Source: Candidatus Contubernalis alkalaceticus (GTDB taxonomy: Bacteria > Bacillota > Dethiobacteria > SKNC01). From it: a stretch of DNA of 64,000 bases. The translations under genes were made by a program, and so were the position numbers. A model generated the notes under the pieces. The model did not search any database and was not told the DNA's origin. It was given only the letters and a program-made list of their open reading frames with translations. Location: positions 1,444,001 to 1,508,000 of the forward strand of contig NZ_CP054699.1 of NCBI RefSeq assembly GCF_022558445.1. The letters are read 5' to 3'. Shown one piece after another: positions 8,844-17,033 of the stretch (the stretch's first letter is position 1; each line of letters opens with the position of its first letter).

Positions 8844-9941
8844 ATGGATGAAAAAAAGTTAATTGCTTTATCCGGTGCGGTAATTGGTATGCTGGGTGTA
8901 TTACTGGTATTCCTGGGTAATGCACGGAACTATGGAATCTGTGTGGCCTGTTTTATACGGGATATTGCCGGAGGGTTAGGACTGCACCGTGCCGAAGTAG
9001 TGCAGTATATTCGTCCCGAAGTCTCTGGTTTTATACTGGGGGCCTTTATTATTGCTCTTCTCGCGGGAGAGTTTAGGGCTCGAGGAGGTTCTTCACCATT
9101 ATTACGGTTTATTTTAGGCTTTATTGTTATTGTAGGGGCCTTAATCTTCTTGGGATGCCCTCTGCGAATGGTACTGAGGTTAGCCGCTGGTGATCTGAAT
9201 GCACTGGTGGGATTGGGAGGTTTTACTGCAGGGATTTATATAGGTATTATTTTTTTGCGCAGGGGTTTTTCCCTGGGACGAAACTATTCTATGGGCTCCT
9301 CCAACGGTTATGTCCTTCCAGCCATAGCCATAATACTGTTATTACTGGTAATTATAAGGCCTTCTTTTATCTTTTTTAGTGAATCTGGACCGGGTTCTTT
9401 GTTTGCCCCCATTTTTCTATCTCTGCTGGCAGGGTTAGTGGTAGGAGCATTGGTACAGCGAAGTCGGCTCTGTATGGCCGGGGGAATTCGAGATTTATTC
9501 TTAATAAAGGACCCTCACCTGTTTTACGGTACTCTGGCTCTGTTCTTGGCAGCCCTGGTCAGCAGCTTGGCCTTTGGTTATTTTCAACTGGGTTTTTTAG
9601 ATCAGCCTATTGCTCATACTGATGGAGCATGGAACTTTATAGGGATGCTGGTGGTTGGATTAGGTTCTGTGCTGCTGGGAGGATGTCCTTTAAGGCAGAT
9701 TATAATGGGGTCAGAAGGAGATACAGATGCCGGGTTGACTTTTTTAGGGATGCTTACTGGAGCAGCTTTCATGCATAATTTTGGGCTTGCTGCCAGTCCC
9801 GCCGGTGTACCTGTAAACGGACAGATTGCGGTGGTCATATCTTTGGTAGTTCTGGTGGTTATAGCGGTCAGCAATTGTAAGGTAAGCATGCCGGTCAAAT
9901 CGTCAAAGAGTTTCCCCTCGGGAACTCCCAAAAAGTTTTAA
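8844..9941 (+). CDS. yedE: YeeE/YedE family transporter, selenium-linked type
   Basis: A polytopic membrane protein of about 365 residues with ten or so hydrophobic segments arranged as two similar halves. Each half carries the family's cysteine motifs: GICVACFIRD and GCPLRM in the first, RSRLCMAGGIRDL and GGCPLRQ in the second. Related YeeE proteins take up thiosulfate through such cysteines; the YedE branch has been linked by comparative genomics to selenium use. It lies 67 bases after the aminotransferase and 51 before the TusA-like gene, forming an operon. The ATG at 8844 has only a distant GAAAGGA; a TTG at 8820 is an alternative start. Confidence 0.85.
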   Translation: MDEKKLIALSGAVIGMLGVLLVFLGNARNYGICVACFIRDIAGGLGLHRAEVVQYIRPEVSGFILGAFIIALLAGEFRARGGSSPLLRFILGFIVIVGALIFLGCPLRMVLRLAAGDLNALVGLGGFTAGIYIGIIFLRRGFSLGRNYSMGSSNGYVLPAIAIILLLLVIIRPSFIFFSESGPGSLFAPIFLSLLAGLVVGALVQRSRLCMAGGIRDLFLIKDPHLFYGTLALFLAALVSSLAFGYFQLGFLDQPIAHTDGAWNFIGMLVVGLGSVLLGGCPLRQIIMGSEGDTDAGLTFLGMLTGAAFMHNFGLAASPAGVPVNGQIAVVISLVVLVVIAVSNCKVSMPVKSSKSFPSGTPKKF

Positions 9942-9992
9942 TGGTAAAGTAATTAATAAGAAGGATTTAGAAAAAAGATGAGGAGAGATAAT

Positions 9993-10214
9993 ATGTCAGA
10001 GGAAATTCAGGCCATTGATGCCAGGGGAAAGCTGTGCCCGGAACCGGTGGTATTGACCCGAAAAGCCATGGATACTTTTCCTGGTGAAGCCTTGTTAATC
10101 CTGGTGGATTCACCAGTGGCTAAGGAAAATGTTTCCCGTCTCGCTAAAAAGCAAGGATATAAAGTTACTATTAATGATGAGGATGGAGACTATCTTATTA
10201 CTATTAAACGATGA
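9993..10214 (+). CDS. TusA/SirA-like sulfur (selenium) carrier
   Basis: A 73-residue TusA-fold protein. The hallmark CPEP motif (LCPEPVVLTRKAM) carries the cysteine that receives a persulfide from a cysteine desulfurase. The rest is the usual beta-alpha-beta sandwich ending in DGDYLITIKR. Its place after a desulfurase-like enzyme and a YedE transporter matches the selenium-associated SirA-like group, often called YedF when fused to a second domain; here that domain is missing and DUF3343 follows as a separate gene. GGAGAGA before the ATG at 9993 sets the start. Confidence 0.88.
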   Translation: MSEEIQAIDARGKLCPEPVVLTRKAMDTFPGEALLILVDSPVAKENVSRLAKKQGYKVTINDEDGDYLITIKR

Positions 10215-10262
10215 AAAATGGGTATAATTGGTCCGGTTAGGACTGAAAATAAAAGCTTGGGT

Positions 10263-10330
10263 AGACCTCACCTGATTAAAGTTTCTTCAGCGATATTATG
10301 TTGTTGGAGCAATAAAAAAGTGAGGTCTTT
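10263..10330 (+). terminator. terminator of the YedE/TusA-like operon
   Basis: AGACCTCAC pairs with GTGAGGTCT, followed by TTTTC; an inner imperfect stem lies between. The motif CACCTGATTAAAG is shared with hairpins 2-3 of the repeat at 31599, so this terminator may derive from that repeat. The rest of 10331-10535 holds a TATAAT-like box at 10435. Confidence 0.65.
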
Positions 10331-10535
10331 TCATATTCATTCATCTGTCAAAATAAAATTTTTCTTCCATTTTTTTTGCCCAATTTTTTAAACTTTATAA
10401 CTGCAATAAGAATGAAGTAAGCGTTCAACTATGTTATAATATATCGGAACAGTTAAATTTCCGGCCTTAACTTTTGTGGTTATAAACTATAAAGACAAAG
10501 CTTTTTGCAGAAAATATTTAGAAGGTGATTAAAAA

Positions 10536-10820
10536 GTGATTGAATATTATGTAGCGACGTTTTACTCTACCAACTATGCCTTGAAATGTGAGAAAATCTT
10601 GAAGAATAGCAGTGTAAATATTAAATTAATTCCGGTTCCCCGGCAGGTTAGTTCAAATTGTGGACTGGCTGCTCGTATGGACATGGAAGCTTTGGCTGCT
10701 TTCTTTAACCTGTTAAAAGAGGGGGTAATAGAAGTAGAGGATTTATTTAGAGTGGAAAAAGAAGGCAATAATTTAAAATTTACTCCATTACACGATGGGG
10801 AATTAAAACTTGAGAAATAA
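10536..10820 (+). CDS. DUF3343 protein (putative Se/S carrier-like)
   Basis: A 94-residue protein. The N-terminal strand-helix (VATFYSTNYALKCEKILK), then IKLIPVPRQVSSNCGLAARM, is the DUF3343 signature; the single Cys in SSNCGLA resembles a carrier cysteine. This family keeps company with YedE and SirA-like genes in genomes that use selenium, and its biochemical role is not established. It has its own likely promoter and GAAGGTGAT ribosome site, so it may be transcribed apart from the upstream operon. The terminator at 10816 overlaps its end. Confidence 0.82.
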   Translation: MIEYYVATFYSTNYALKCEKILKNSSVNIKLIPVPRQVSSNCGLAARMDMEALAAFFNLLKEGVIEVEDLFRVEKEGNNLKFTPLHDGELKLEK

Positions 10821-10843
10821 CCTTGATAAGGTTATTTTTTTTG
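10816..10843 (+). terminator. terminator after DUF3343 gene
   Basis: AATAACCTT and AAGGTTATT pair with a short loop and are followed by a run of eight T. The 5' arm overlaps the stop codon. Confidence 0.85.
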
Positions 10844-10867
10844 TATATAATATAATAGAAAAATAAC

Positions 10868-10882
10868 TGAAAATGATTATCA
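10868..10882. promoter_or_regulatory. Fur box upstream of fur
   Basis: TGAAAATGATTATCA matches the 7-1-7 Fur consensus (TGATAATNATTATCA) at all but one position. It lies 52 bases before the Fur start and just after a TATAAT-like -10 at 10847-10857, where a bound repressor would block RNA polymerase. This indicates iron-dependent autoregulation. Confidence 0.7.
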
Positions 10883-10933
10883 GCTAATTTCTATTTTTAA
10901 ATATCATATTACAATAAGAGACAGGGTGGGGAT

Positions 10934-11416
10934 TTGACAGTGTATAATTCTGATAAAAAGTTGAGAGAAAAAAGGATTAAGGTAACTCCCCAAAGGGCAG
11001 CTATTTTAGAGGTGTTAAATAATACCAAAGAGCATCCCGGGGTAGAGGAAATTTACAAAAGGGTAAAAAAACAGTTTCCTTCTATCAGTTTAGCCACGGT
11101 ATATAAAACAGTAGAGCTATTTGTACGTTCCAATCTTATACAGGAGTTGTGCTTAACAGGGGACGTGTCCCGTTATGATGCTAATATAGAACCACACCCC
11201 CATGTGACCTGTATGAAATGTGGAAGAGTAGATGATATTTATGGTTTAAGTCTGGAATGCTTGATAGAACCTGCTGAGAAAGCTACAGGTTATAAACTAC
11301 TAAAAGAAGAAACCATGTATTTCGGTTTCTGCCTTACTTGTAAAAAACAGGTGTGCCAGGGGGACGGTTCTTCTGACATACATTCCCAGGGAGACGTTTC
11401 TTCTGACAAATATTAA
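10934..11416 (+). CDS. fur: Fur family metal-dependent repressor
   Basis: A 160-residue Fur/PerR-type repressor. The winged helix (about 10-85) includes VTPQRAAILEVL and SLATVYKTVELF. The dimer/metal domain has HPHVTCMKCGRVDD and CLTCKKQVC, giving the two CxxC pairs of the structural zinc. The upstream operator has Fur rather than PerR pattern, so I call it Fur. The start is TTG at 10934, or GTG at 10940. The last ~18 residues (after VCQGDG) are encoded by two tandem copies of a genome repeat and are probably not part of the ancestral protein. Confidence 0.88.
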   Translation: MTVYNSDKKLREKRIKVTPQRAAILEVLNNTKEHPGVEEIYKRVKKQFPSISLATVYKTVELFVRSNLIQELCLTGDVSRYDANIEPHPHVTCMKCGRVDDIYGLSLECLIEPAEKATGYKLLKEETMYFGFCLTCKKQVCQGDGSSDIHSQGDVSSDKY

Positions 11417-11549
11417 TGACTTTGCCATTGGTTGTCAAGGGGGCGGTTGTTACAATATATTTCATTAGGTGCATTAAGGTGTGTCAAGAGAATCGTTCCC
11501 CTGACGCACCTGTTTTTGTTTTATGATGTATGTCAAGAGAACCGTCCCC
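11355..11549. repeat. cluster of GACGGTTCTTCTGACA-type repeats
   Basis: Five related copies lie at about 11355, 11386, 11433, 11480 and 11528. The first two read GGACGGTTCTTCTGACA and GAGACGTTTCTTCTGACA. The last two are inverted (GTCAAGAGAATCGTTCCCC, GTCAAGAGAACCGTCCCC). Similar repeats are scattered in genomes of related clostridia. The first two are translated as the Fur tail. Copy 4 sits in a larger hairpin (GGTGCATTAAGGTGTGTC with GACGCACC). Confidence 0.7.
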
Positions 11550-11689
11550 TATCTCCCTTCACTTTTTAGATTGGTATTAGGTTGGTATAAAAGTTATAAA
11601 AAATACGAAATATCTATTGACAAGAAATTAGATGTAAAATATAATGGTTTCACCAAACAAAATAAGATTTTACAATATGAAAATGAAAT

Positions 11690-11756
11690 TGATACAACTT
11701 CGTATCAAAAAAGGCAAAGGCGCCTTAAAAATTTTTTAATTTTTAAGGCGCCTTTG
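11690..11756 (+). promoter_or_regulatory. ANTAR-type two-hairpin leader with overlapping attenuator (glutamate synthase)
   Basis: Hairpin P1 is TGATAC-AACTTC-GTATCA and P2 is AAGGC-AAAGGC-GCCTT; both have six-base loops. P2 shares its bases 11715-11726 with a perfect 19-bp stem (CAAAGGCGCCTTAAAAATT with its complement, loop TTTT). The two folds are mutually exclusive, as expected for antitermination. P2 has loop A1 and G4; P1 has A1 but T4. Only TTT follows the large stem, so it may pause or terminate weakly. Confidence 0.65.
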
Positions 11757-11780
11757 TTTACAGAAAGGAAGTGGGGAGCA

Positions 11781-12908
11781 ATGTGGCGCTCTGGAAAAAG
11801 GTTGAACCGGAAACCTATCGAAGGGGATGTGAGAATTCCATCCGGTTGTGCCGTTTCTGGCATATTCAATAAAAAGGGAAAGCTTTTCTCAGGGGAAACC
11901 ATTATAAAATCTATCAGCATAATGAGGGATCGGTCTAATGGGCTGGGGGGAGGATTTGCCGCTTACGGCATTTATCCTGATTACAAAGAGTTTTATGCTC
12001 TTCACCTTTTTTTTGAATGTGAAGAAAACAGGAGAGAAGTTGAACATTACTTAAAAGAAAATTTTCTGGTGGAAAAGGGAGAGAGAATTCCCACTCAAAA
12101 AGTGCAAGTAATTTTGGATGCACCCATCATTTATCGATATTTTGTAAAACCCCGGGGAGATATTTGTGAAAATATGTGTATGACTCCAGATGAGTTTATG
12201 GTCCGGCAGGTAATGTTTATTAACAGCAGTTTTGACGGGGCTTATGTTTCTTCCAGTGGAAAGAATATGGGAGCTTTTAAAGGAGTTGGGTATCCAGAGG
12301 ATATTGGAGAGTTCTATGACCTGGCAGGTTATAAAGGTTATTTATGGACAGCCCATGGTAGATTTCCCACCAATACTCCGGGATGGTGGGGGGGAGCTCA
12401 CCCTTTTACACTGTTAGACTGGTCTGTTGTTCATAACGGGGAGATTTCTTCTTATGGCACCAATCGCCGCTATTTGGAGGAGTTCGAATATGAATGTGCT
12501 CTTCAAACAGATACGGAGGCAGCGACTTACCTGTTTGACCTGCTTTTAAGGTGTCATGGACTCCCGCTGAAGGCCGCCTGCCAGGTGTTGGCGCCGCCGT
12601 TCTGGGACGAAATTGAAAGAATGCCCGAGAAGGAAAAAGAAATTGCCCGTGCTCTGCGTATGGTATACGGAAAGGGTCTTTTAAATGGCCCCTTTTCCAT
12701 CATTCTGGGATCCAGCTCTGGTATGGTTGCTATAAATGACCGTATTAAGCTTAGACCTTTGGTAGCGGCAGAACAGGGAGATATGCTGTATGTGGCCAGC
12801 GAGGAAGCGGCTATTATTGAAGTTTGTGCCTGTCCTACAAAAGTTTGGACTCCCCGCGCCGGCCAACCAGTAATCGGTCAATTGGAGGAGGCTGTGTTAT
12901 GGGTTTAA
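11781..12908 (+). CDS. glutamate synthase, glutaminase (class II amidotransferase) subunit
   Basis: A 375-residue Ntn-type amidotransferase that releases ammonia from glutamine for glutamate synthase. The likely nucleophile is Cys23 in SGCAVSGIF; conserved substrate-loop elements GYLWTAHGRFPTNTPG and the WSVVHNGEISSYGTNR block follow. In archaeal-type glutamate synthase this domain is a separate protein rather than part of one large GltB chain. The frame is open from 11523, but the repeats and attenuator lie there, and GAAAGGAAGTGGGG precedes the ATG at 11781. Its end overlaps the next start by 10 bases. Confidence 0.9.
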   Translation: MWRSGKRLNRKPIEGDVRIPSGCAVSGIFNKKGKLFSGETIIKSISIMRDRSNGLGGGFAAYGIYPDYKEFYALHLFFECEENRREVEHYLKENFLVEKGERIPTQKVQVILDAPIIYRYFVKPRGDICENMCMTPDEFMVRQVMFINSSFDGAYVSSSGKNMGAFKGVGYPEDIGEFYDLAGYKGYLWTAHGRFPTNTPGWWGGAHPFTLLDWSVVHNGEISSYGTNRRYLEEFEYECALQTDTEAATYLFDLLLRCHGLPLKAACQVLAPPFWDEIERMPEKEKEIARALRMVYGKGLLNGPFSIILGSSSGMVAINDRIKLRPLVAAEQGDMLYVASEEAAIIEVCACPTKVWTPRAGQPVIGQLEEAVLWV

Positions 12909-14404
12909 GTTTGCTAATGCCGGAATACAGAGTTGATCGGGATAAGGATAGGTGTATAGATTGTAAAGTATGCGTGAACCAATGTCCTTATGAAGTTCAC
13001 TATTTTGATGAGGACGAGGGAAAAGTTTTTGCCAGGGAGGAAAATTGTGTGAACTGCCACCGTTGTGTGGCCCTCTGTCCTACCCGGGCATTGATAATTA
13101 GAAAATATCCTCTGGAATTCAGGGAAAATGGTAGTTGGCAGGGGATAGACATTCGCCAGATTCAGAAACAGTCAGAAACCGGTGGGATTTTGCTTTCGGG
13201 GATGGGAAATCCCAAATCTCTGCCGGTGATTTGGGATAAAATACTTCTAAACGCCAGTCAGGTTACTAATCCATCTATTGACCCTCTCAGGGAGCCCATG
13301 GAGCTGAAAACTTTCCTGGGGAGAAAACCGGAGAGACTGGAGATAGGATCTGACGGCAATCTAAAGACAAAAATTCCACCGCAGCTGGAGCTGTCAGCTC
13401 CTATTATGTTTTCAGCCATGTCCTTTGGGTCTATAAGCCTGAATGCATGTCGGGTGTTGGCGGAATCTGCGCAGCAGTTGGGGATTTGTTATAATACCGG
13501 GGAAGGTGGACTGCATCAGAGTCTTTACCAGTTTGCGGATAATACCATCGTTCAGGTAGCCTCCGGACGTTTTGGGGTTAATAGTGAATATTTAAACATT
13601 GGAGCAGGTATAGAGATTAAAATCGGTCAGGGGGCAAAACCAGGGATTGGTGGGCATCTGCCGGGAGAGAAAGTCAGAGAGGAAGTTGCTGCCACCCGGA
13701 TGATTCCCATAGGCACTGATGCTATATCGCCAGCACCACATCATGACATATATTCAATTGAAGATTTAAAGCAGTTGATATTTGCTTTGAAGGAAGCATC
13801 TGGTTATAAAAAGCCGGTATCGGTAAAAATAGCCGCTGTTCACAATGCAGCTGCCATAGCTTCGGGAATGGCCCGGGCTGGTGCAGATATTATTACCATC
13901 GATGGATTTAGAGGAGGCACAGGAGCAGCCCCCACTCGAATACGTGATAATGTAGGAATTCCAATAGAATTTGCCATCTCGGCAGTGGATAACCGGCTGA
14001 AGGATGAAGGAATACGCAGTCAGGTTTCTGTGGTAGCTGCTGGAAGTATCCGCAGCAGTGCGGATATCATTAAAGCCATAGCCTTAGGGGCTGATGCTGT
14101 ATATATCGGAACTGCAGCGCTGCTGGCTATGGGCTGTCATCTCTGCCGGAAATGCTATATGGGCAAATGCAGCTGGGGAATTGCCACTCAACAACCACAT
14201 TTAATAAAGAGGTTAAATCCGGAAATAGGAACGGAACGTTTAGTGAACCTTATAACCGGTTGGAAACATGAAATAAAAGAAATATTAGGTGGGATGGGCA
14301 TTAATGCCATCGACAGCCTCAGGGGAAACCGGCACATGCTGCGGGGAGTGGACCTGAACACTCGTGAATTGGACATTCTGGGCATTAAGGCCGCCGGGGA
14401 ATAG
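12899..14404 (+). CDS. gltB: glutamate synthase, FMN/Fe-S synthase subunit
   Basis: A 501-residue synthase subunit that converts 2-oxoglutarate plus ammonia to glutamate on FMN. The N-terminus holds two 4Fe-4S motifs (CIDCKVCVNQCP and CVNCHRCVALCP). The central domain is the TIM-barrel FMN region with GEGGLHQSLYQF, KPGIGGHLPG and DGFRGGTGAAPTRIRD. The C-terminal CHLCRKCYMGKCSWG supplies further cluster cysteines. This is the archaeal-type arrangement. GGAGGAGG before the ATG at 12899 sets the start, and translation is probably coupled to the upstream subunit. Confidence 0.93.
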   Translation: MGLSLLMPEYRVDRDKDRCIDCKVCVNQCPYEVHYFDEDEGKVFAREENCVNCHRCVALCPTRALIIRKYPLEFRENGSWQGIDIRQIQKQSETGGILLSGMGNPKSLPVIWDKILLNASQVTNPSIDPLREPMELKTFLGRKPERLEIGSDGNLKTKIPPQLELSAPIMFSAMSFGSISLNACRVLAESAQQLGICYNTGEGGLHQSLYQFADNTIVQVASGRFGVNSEYLNIGAGIEIKIGQGAKPGIGGHLPGEKVREEVAATRMIPIGTDAISPAPHHDIYSIEDLKQLIFALKEASGYKKPVSVKIAAVHNAAAIASGMARAGADIITIDGFRGGTGAAPTRIRDNVGIPIEFAISAVDNRLKDEGIRSQVSVVAAGSIRSSADIIKAIALGADAVYIGTAALLAMGCHLCRKCYMGKCSWGIATQQPHLIKRLNPEIGTERLVNLITGWKHEIKEILGGMGINAIDSLRGNRHMLRGVDLNTRELDILGIKAAGE

Positions 14405-14416
14405 GAGGAATTTTAA

Positions 14417-14863
14417 GTGAAGAGAATCTATGCCCGTGAAGAATACTGTGTTGGATGTCGATTGTGTGAAATATTCTGTGTGGTTGGGCATTCCAAATCC
14501 AAAGATATCATCAAAACCTATAAAAAAGAAGAAGATCGCCCCGCACCCAGGGTTGTGGTGTGGGAGAAGGGCCCTCTATCCTTTGCATTTCAATGCAGGC
14601 ATTGTGACCAACCGGTTTGTGTGGAAGCCTGTATTACCGGGGCTTTAAGTAAAAATGAAGAGGGAGCAGTACTTTGTAATGAAGATAAATGTGTAGGCTG
14701 CTGGACCTGTATTACGGTATGTCCCTTTGGTGCAATAAAAAGGGGAGATAGTGAAAAGAAAAAGATTGTTAAATGTGACCTTTGCAGCGGGGAATCGGAA
14801 CCATTTTGTGTGAGTCACTGCCCAAATCGGGCTATTGTCTTTGAAGAAAGGGGCGTGGAATAA
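14417..14863 (+). CDS. four-cluster ferredoxin subunit (HycB-like)
   Basis: A 148-residue electron-transfer protein with four Cys-rich motifs: CVGCRLCEIFC, CRHCDQPVCVEAC, CVGCWTCITVCP, and CDLC...CVSHCP. This is the layout of HycB/DmsB-type subunits carrying up to four 4Fe-4S clusters. Between the synthase and the FAD oxidoreductase genes it presumably passes electrons to the glutamate synthase core. The start is GTG with AGGAGGAAT upstream, and its stop overlaps the next ATG by one base. Confidence 0.88.
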   Translation: MKRIYAREEYCVGCRLCEIFCVVGHSKSKDIIKTYKKEEDRPAPRVVVWEKGPLSFAFQCRHCDQPVCVEACITGALSKNEEGAVLCNEDKCVGCWTCITVCPFGAIKRGDSEKKKIVKCDLCSGESEPFCVSHCPNRAIVFEERGVE

Positions 14864-16146
14864 TGAAATACGTTATTGTTGGTAATTCGGCCGCCTCAGT
14901 GGGTGCAGTAGAAGGTATTCGGAAGGTTGATCCTGAGGGAACCATCATGGTTTTATCTGAGGAATCATATCCGGCTTATTCCAGGCCATTAATTTCCTAT
15001 TACCTTGCGGGAAAGGTTAAGGAAGAAGATATGTATTATCGAGACCCGGACTTCTATGAAAAAAACCGGGTGGAACTGCTGATGGGCAAAAAAGTTATTG
15101 GGATTGCACAGAAGCAAGGAACTGTGGAAGTTGAAGGTCAGCAGCCTATCCCGTATGATCGTCTGCTTTTGGCTGTGGGAAGCAGTCCTTATCTGCCTCC
15201 CATAAAAGGGATTGATAATCAAGATTATTATTTTTTTAACTATTTTAACGATGTTAAGGAAATAGAACATAAAATTATGAATAAACAGGTTACTCAGCCT
15301 TTGATTATCGGAGCCGGCCTTGTAGGTATGAAAGCTGCCGAAGCCCTGGCTCTGTTAGGGTTATCTGTAACGGTGGTGGAGTTAGGTCCCCATATTTTGG
15401 GATCTATACTCAGTGAAGCCCCCGCCCGGATGGTGCAGCGCAGGATGGAGGAAAAGGGAATCCGTTTTATTTTTGAAAAATCCGTAAAAGAAGTCCCCTG
15501 GGGGCAGGACCCTCAGGGAGTGATTCTCTCCGACGGACAGGGGGTGCTGACAGATCTTCTCATCGTGGCTGCTGGGGCACGACCTCGACTGGAACTGGTG
15601 GAAGAGCTGCCTCTGGGTAAAAACCAGGGAGTTAAGGTAAATCAGTATATGCAGACGGACCTGGAGGACATCTTCGCTGCAGGGGATGTGGCAGAGGGAT
15701 GGGATACGCTTCAGGAAGAAAACCGAGTGATTCCTATCTGGCCTGGAGCTTATCGGCAGGGTTTTTTAGCAGGACTGAACATGGCTGGACTAAAAACAGA
15801 AGACGTCGGGGGCTTTGCCCTGAATTCTATTGGTTTCTTCGGTTTTCCCATCATTACTGCCGGGGTTTTCGAAGCTAAGGAGGGGAACGAAGAAGTTTTA
15901 TGTCGGGAAAAACCCAATAGTTTTCTTCAATTAGTATTCAGGAATAATCGTCTTTTAGGCTTTATAAAAGTTGGAGAGGTGGACCGGGCTGGTATTTTGA
16001 CCTGGTTAATTAAAGATCGTATTGATTGCAGCACTTTTAAAGAGAATCTCTTAAAACCTGATTTTTGTTTATTGGATCTGCCTTTAGCACTGCGAAGAGA
16101 TCGCATGAGGGGAGGGGAAAACGTTGAAAGTATTGGATGCGCATAA
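14863..16146 (+). CDS. FAD/NAD(P)-dependent oxidoreductase of the glutamate synthase cluster
   Basis: A 427-residue two-dinucleotide-binding flavoprotein related to rubredoxin/nitrite reductases. The N-terminal FAD site is YVIVGNSAASVGAVEGI. A second Rossmann motif (IIGAGLVGMKAAEALALLG) binds NAD(P)H, and FAAGDVAEG is the FAD-closing motif. It likely oxidises NAD(P)H and passes electrons through the ferredoxin subunit. It starts at the ATG overlapping the previous stop and overlaps the next gene by 23 bases, so all five genes are coupled. Electron-donor preference cannot be told. Confidence 0.88.
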   Translation: MKYVIVGNSAASVGAVEGIRKVDPEGTIMVLSEESYPAYSRPLISYYLAGKVKEEDMYYRDPDFYEKNRVELLMGKKVIGIAQKQGTVEVEGQQPIPYDRLLLAVGSSPYLPPIKGIDNQDYYFFNYFNDVKEIEHKIMNKQVTQPLIIGAGLVGMKAAEALALLGLSVTVVELGPHILGSILSEAPARMVQRRMEEKGIRFIFEKSVKEVPWGQDPQGVILSDGQGVLTDLLIVAAGARPRLELVEELPLGKNQGVKVNQYMQTDLEDIFAAGDVAEGWDTLQEENRVIPIWPGAYRQGFLAGLNMAGLKTEDVGGFALNSIGFFGFPIITAGVFEAKEGNEEVLCREKPNSFLQLVFRNNRLLGFIKVGEVDRAGILTWLIKDRIDCSTFKENLLKPDFCLLDLPLALRRDRMRGGENVESIGCA

Positions 16147-16855
16147 ATTATATTATAAAGAGTTAAATGATATCATTAAAGCAGAAGCCCCCCGTGAAAA
16201 AGAAATAAGAATTAAAAATGTCAGGGGACAGCGGTTTATTGGAGGGACTTTGAATGAAGGGTGCACTTTATTTTTGGACGGTGTCCCCGGGAATGATATG
16301 GGTTCTTTTATGAACGGTGCTCATATAGTGGTCAGCGGAAATGCCCAGGATGGTGTGGGAAACACTATGAACAAAGGGGAAATTATCATACACGGTCATG
16401 CCGGAGATATCATGGGTTATGCTATGCGGGGCGGTGAAATCTATGTGAAGACTGAAGTAGGATATCGGGTGGGCATCCATATGAAAGAATTTGGAGAGCA
16501 GATCCCTCAGCTGATTATTGGAGGTTCTGCAGGCAATTTTCTAGGAGAATACATGGCCGGAGGAGTTATTATTGTTTTGGGGATCGGATATTCACCGGAA
16601 GAATCCATTGGAAGTTTCTGTGGTACCGGAATGCATGGAGGGCGAATATACCTCCGGGGAGAAATCCCCTCTTATAAATTTGGCAGGGAAGTAAAAGAGG
16701 TTGCTCTGGAGGAAGAGGATTATAGTTTATTGGAAAGTAAAGTTAAAAAGTACTGTAGTTATTTCGATTATCCCTATGAAGAAATAAACTTAAAGGATTT
16801 TCATAAATTTGTTCCCAAAGGTTCAAGGCCTTATGGAAATCTTTATGCATACTAA
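16124..16855 (+). CDS. glutamate synthase, GXGXG-domain subunit
   Basis: A 243-residue right-handed beta-helix protein corresponding to the C-terminal GltB domain, here a separate gene. Repeated Gly patterns typical of the fold are seen: GGTLNEGCTLFLDG, GSFMNGAHIVVSGNAQDG, GNTMNKGEIIIHGHAGD, and GGVIIVLG. In the large bacterial enzyme this domain is structural. TTG start with AGGGGAGGGG upstream; it overlaps the FAD subunit. A terminator follows, so this is the last gene of the operon. Confidence 0.9.
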   Translation: MKVLDAHKLYYKELNDIIKAEAPREKEIRIKNVRGQRFIGGTLNEGCTLFLDGVPGNDMGSFMNGAHIVVSGNAQDGVGNTMNKGEIIIHGHAGDIMGYAMRGGEIYVKTEVGYRVGIHMKEFGEQIPQLIIGGSAGNFLGEYMAGGVIIVLGIGYSPEESIGSFCGTGMHGGRIYLRGEIPSYKFGREVKEVALEEEDYSLLESKVKKYCSYFDYPYEEINLKDFHKFVPKGSRPYGNLYAY

Positions 16856-16871
16856 TTAGACTCACCCTTCT

Positions 16872-16899
16872 TACCAGCCCTTTGGGCTGTTTTTTTTTG
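16872..16899 (+). terminator. terminator of the glutamate synthase operon
   Basis: CAGCCC and GGGCTG pair around TTT, followed by eight T. Confidence 0.9.
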
Positions 16900-17033
16900 A
16901 TCTTATAAAGGGTAGGTTTTTATGGAATAATAATCAGCATGTTGTGACCTTTTGCGTGTCATGGTAAAATAAGTCTTAGTATCTTAAAAATTTTATTAAA
17001 GTAAATGTATTATTAGAAGGTGGTTTTAAAAAA

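Noticed and set aside
11523-11780. N-terminal extension of the glutamate synthase amidotransferase
   Set aside because: This part is made of repeats and the leader hairpins; a good ribosome site supports the ATG at 11781.
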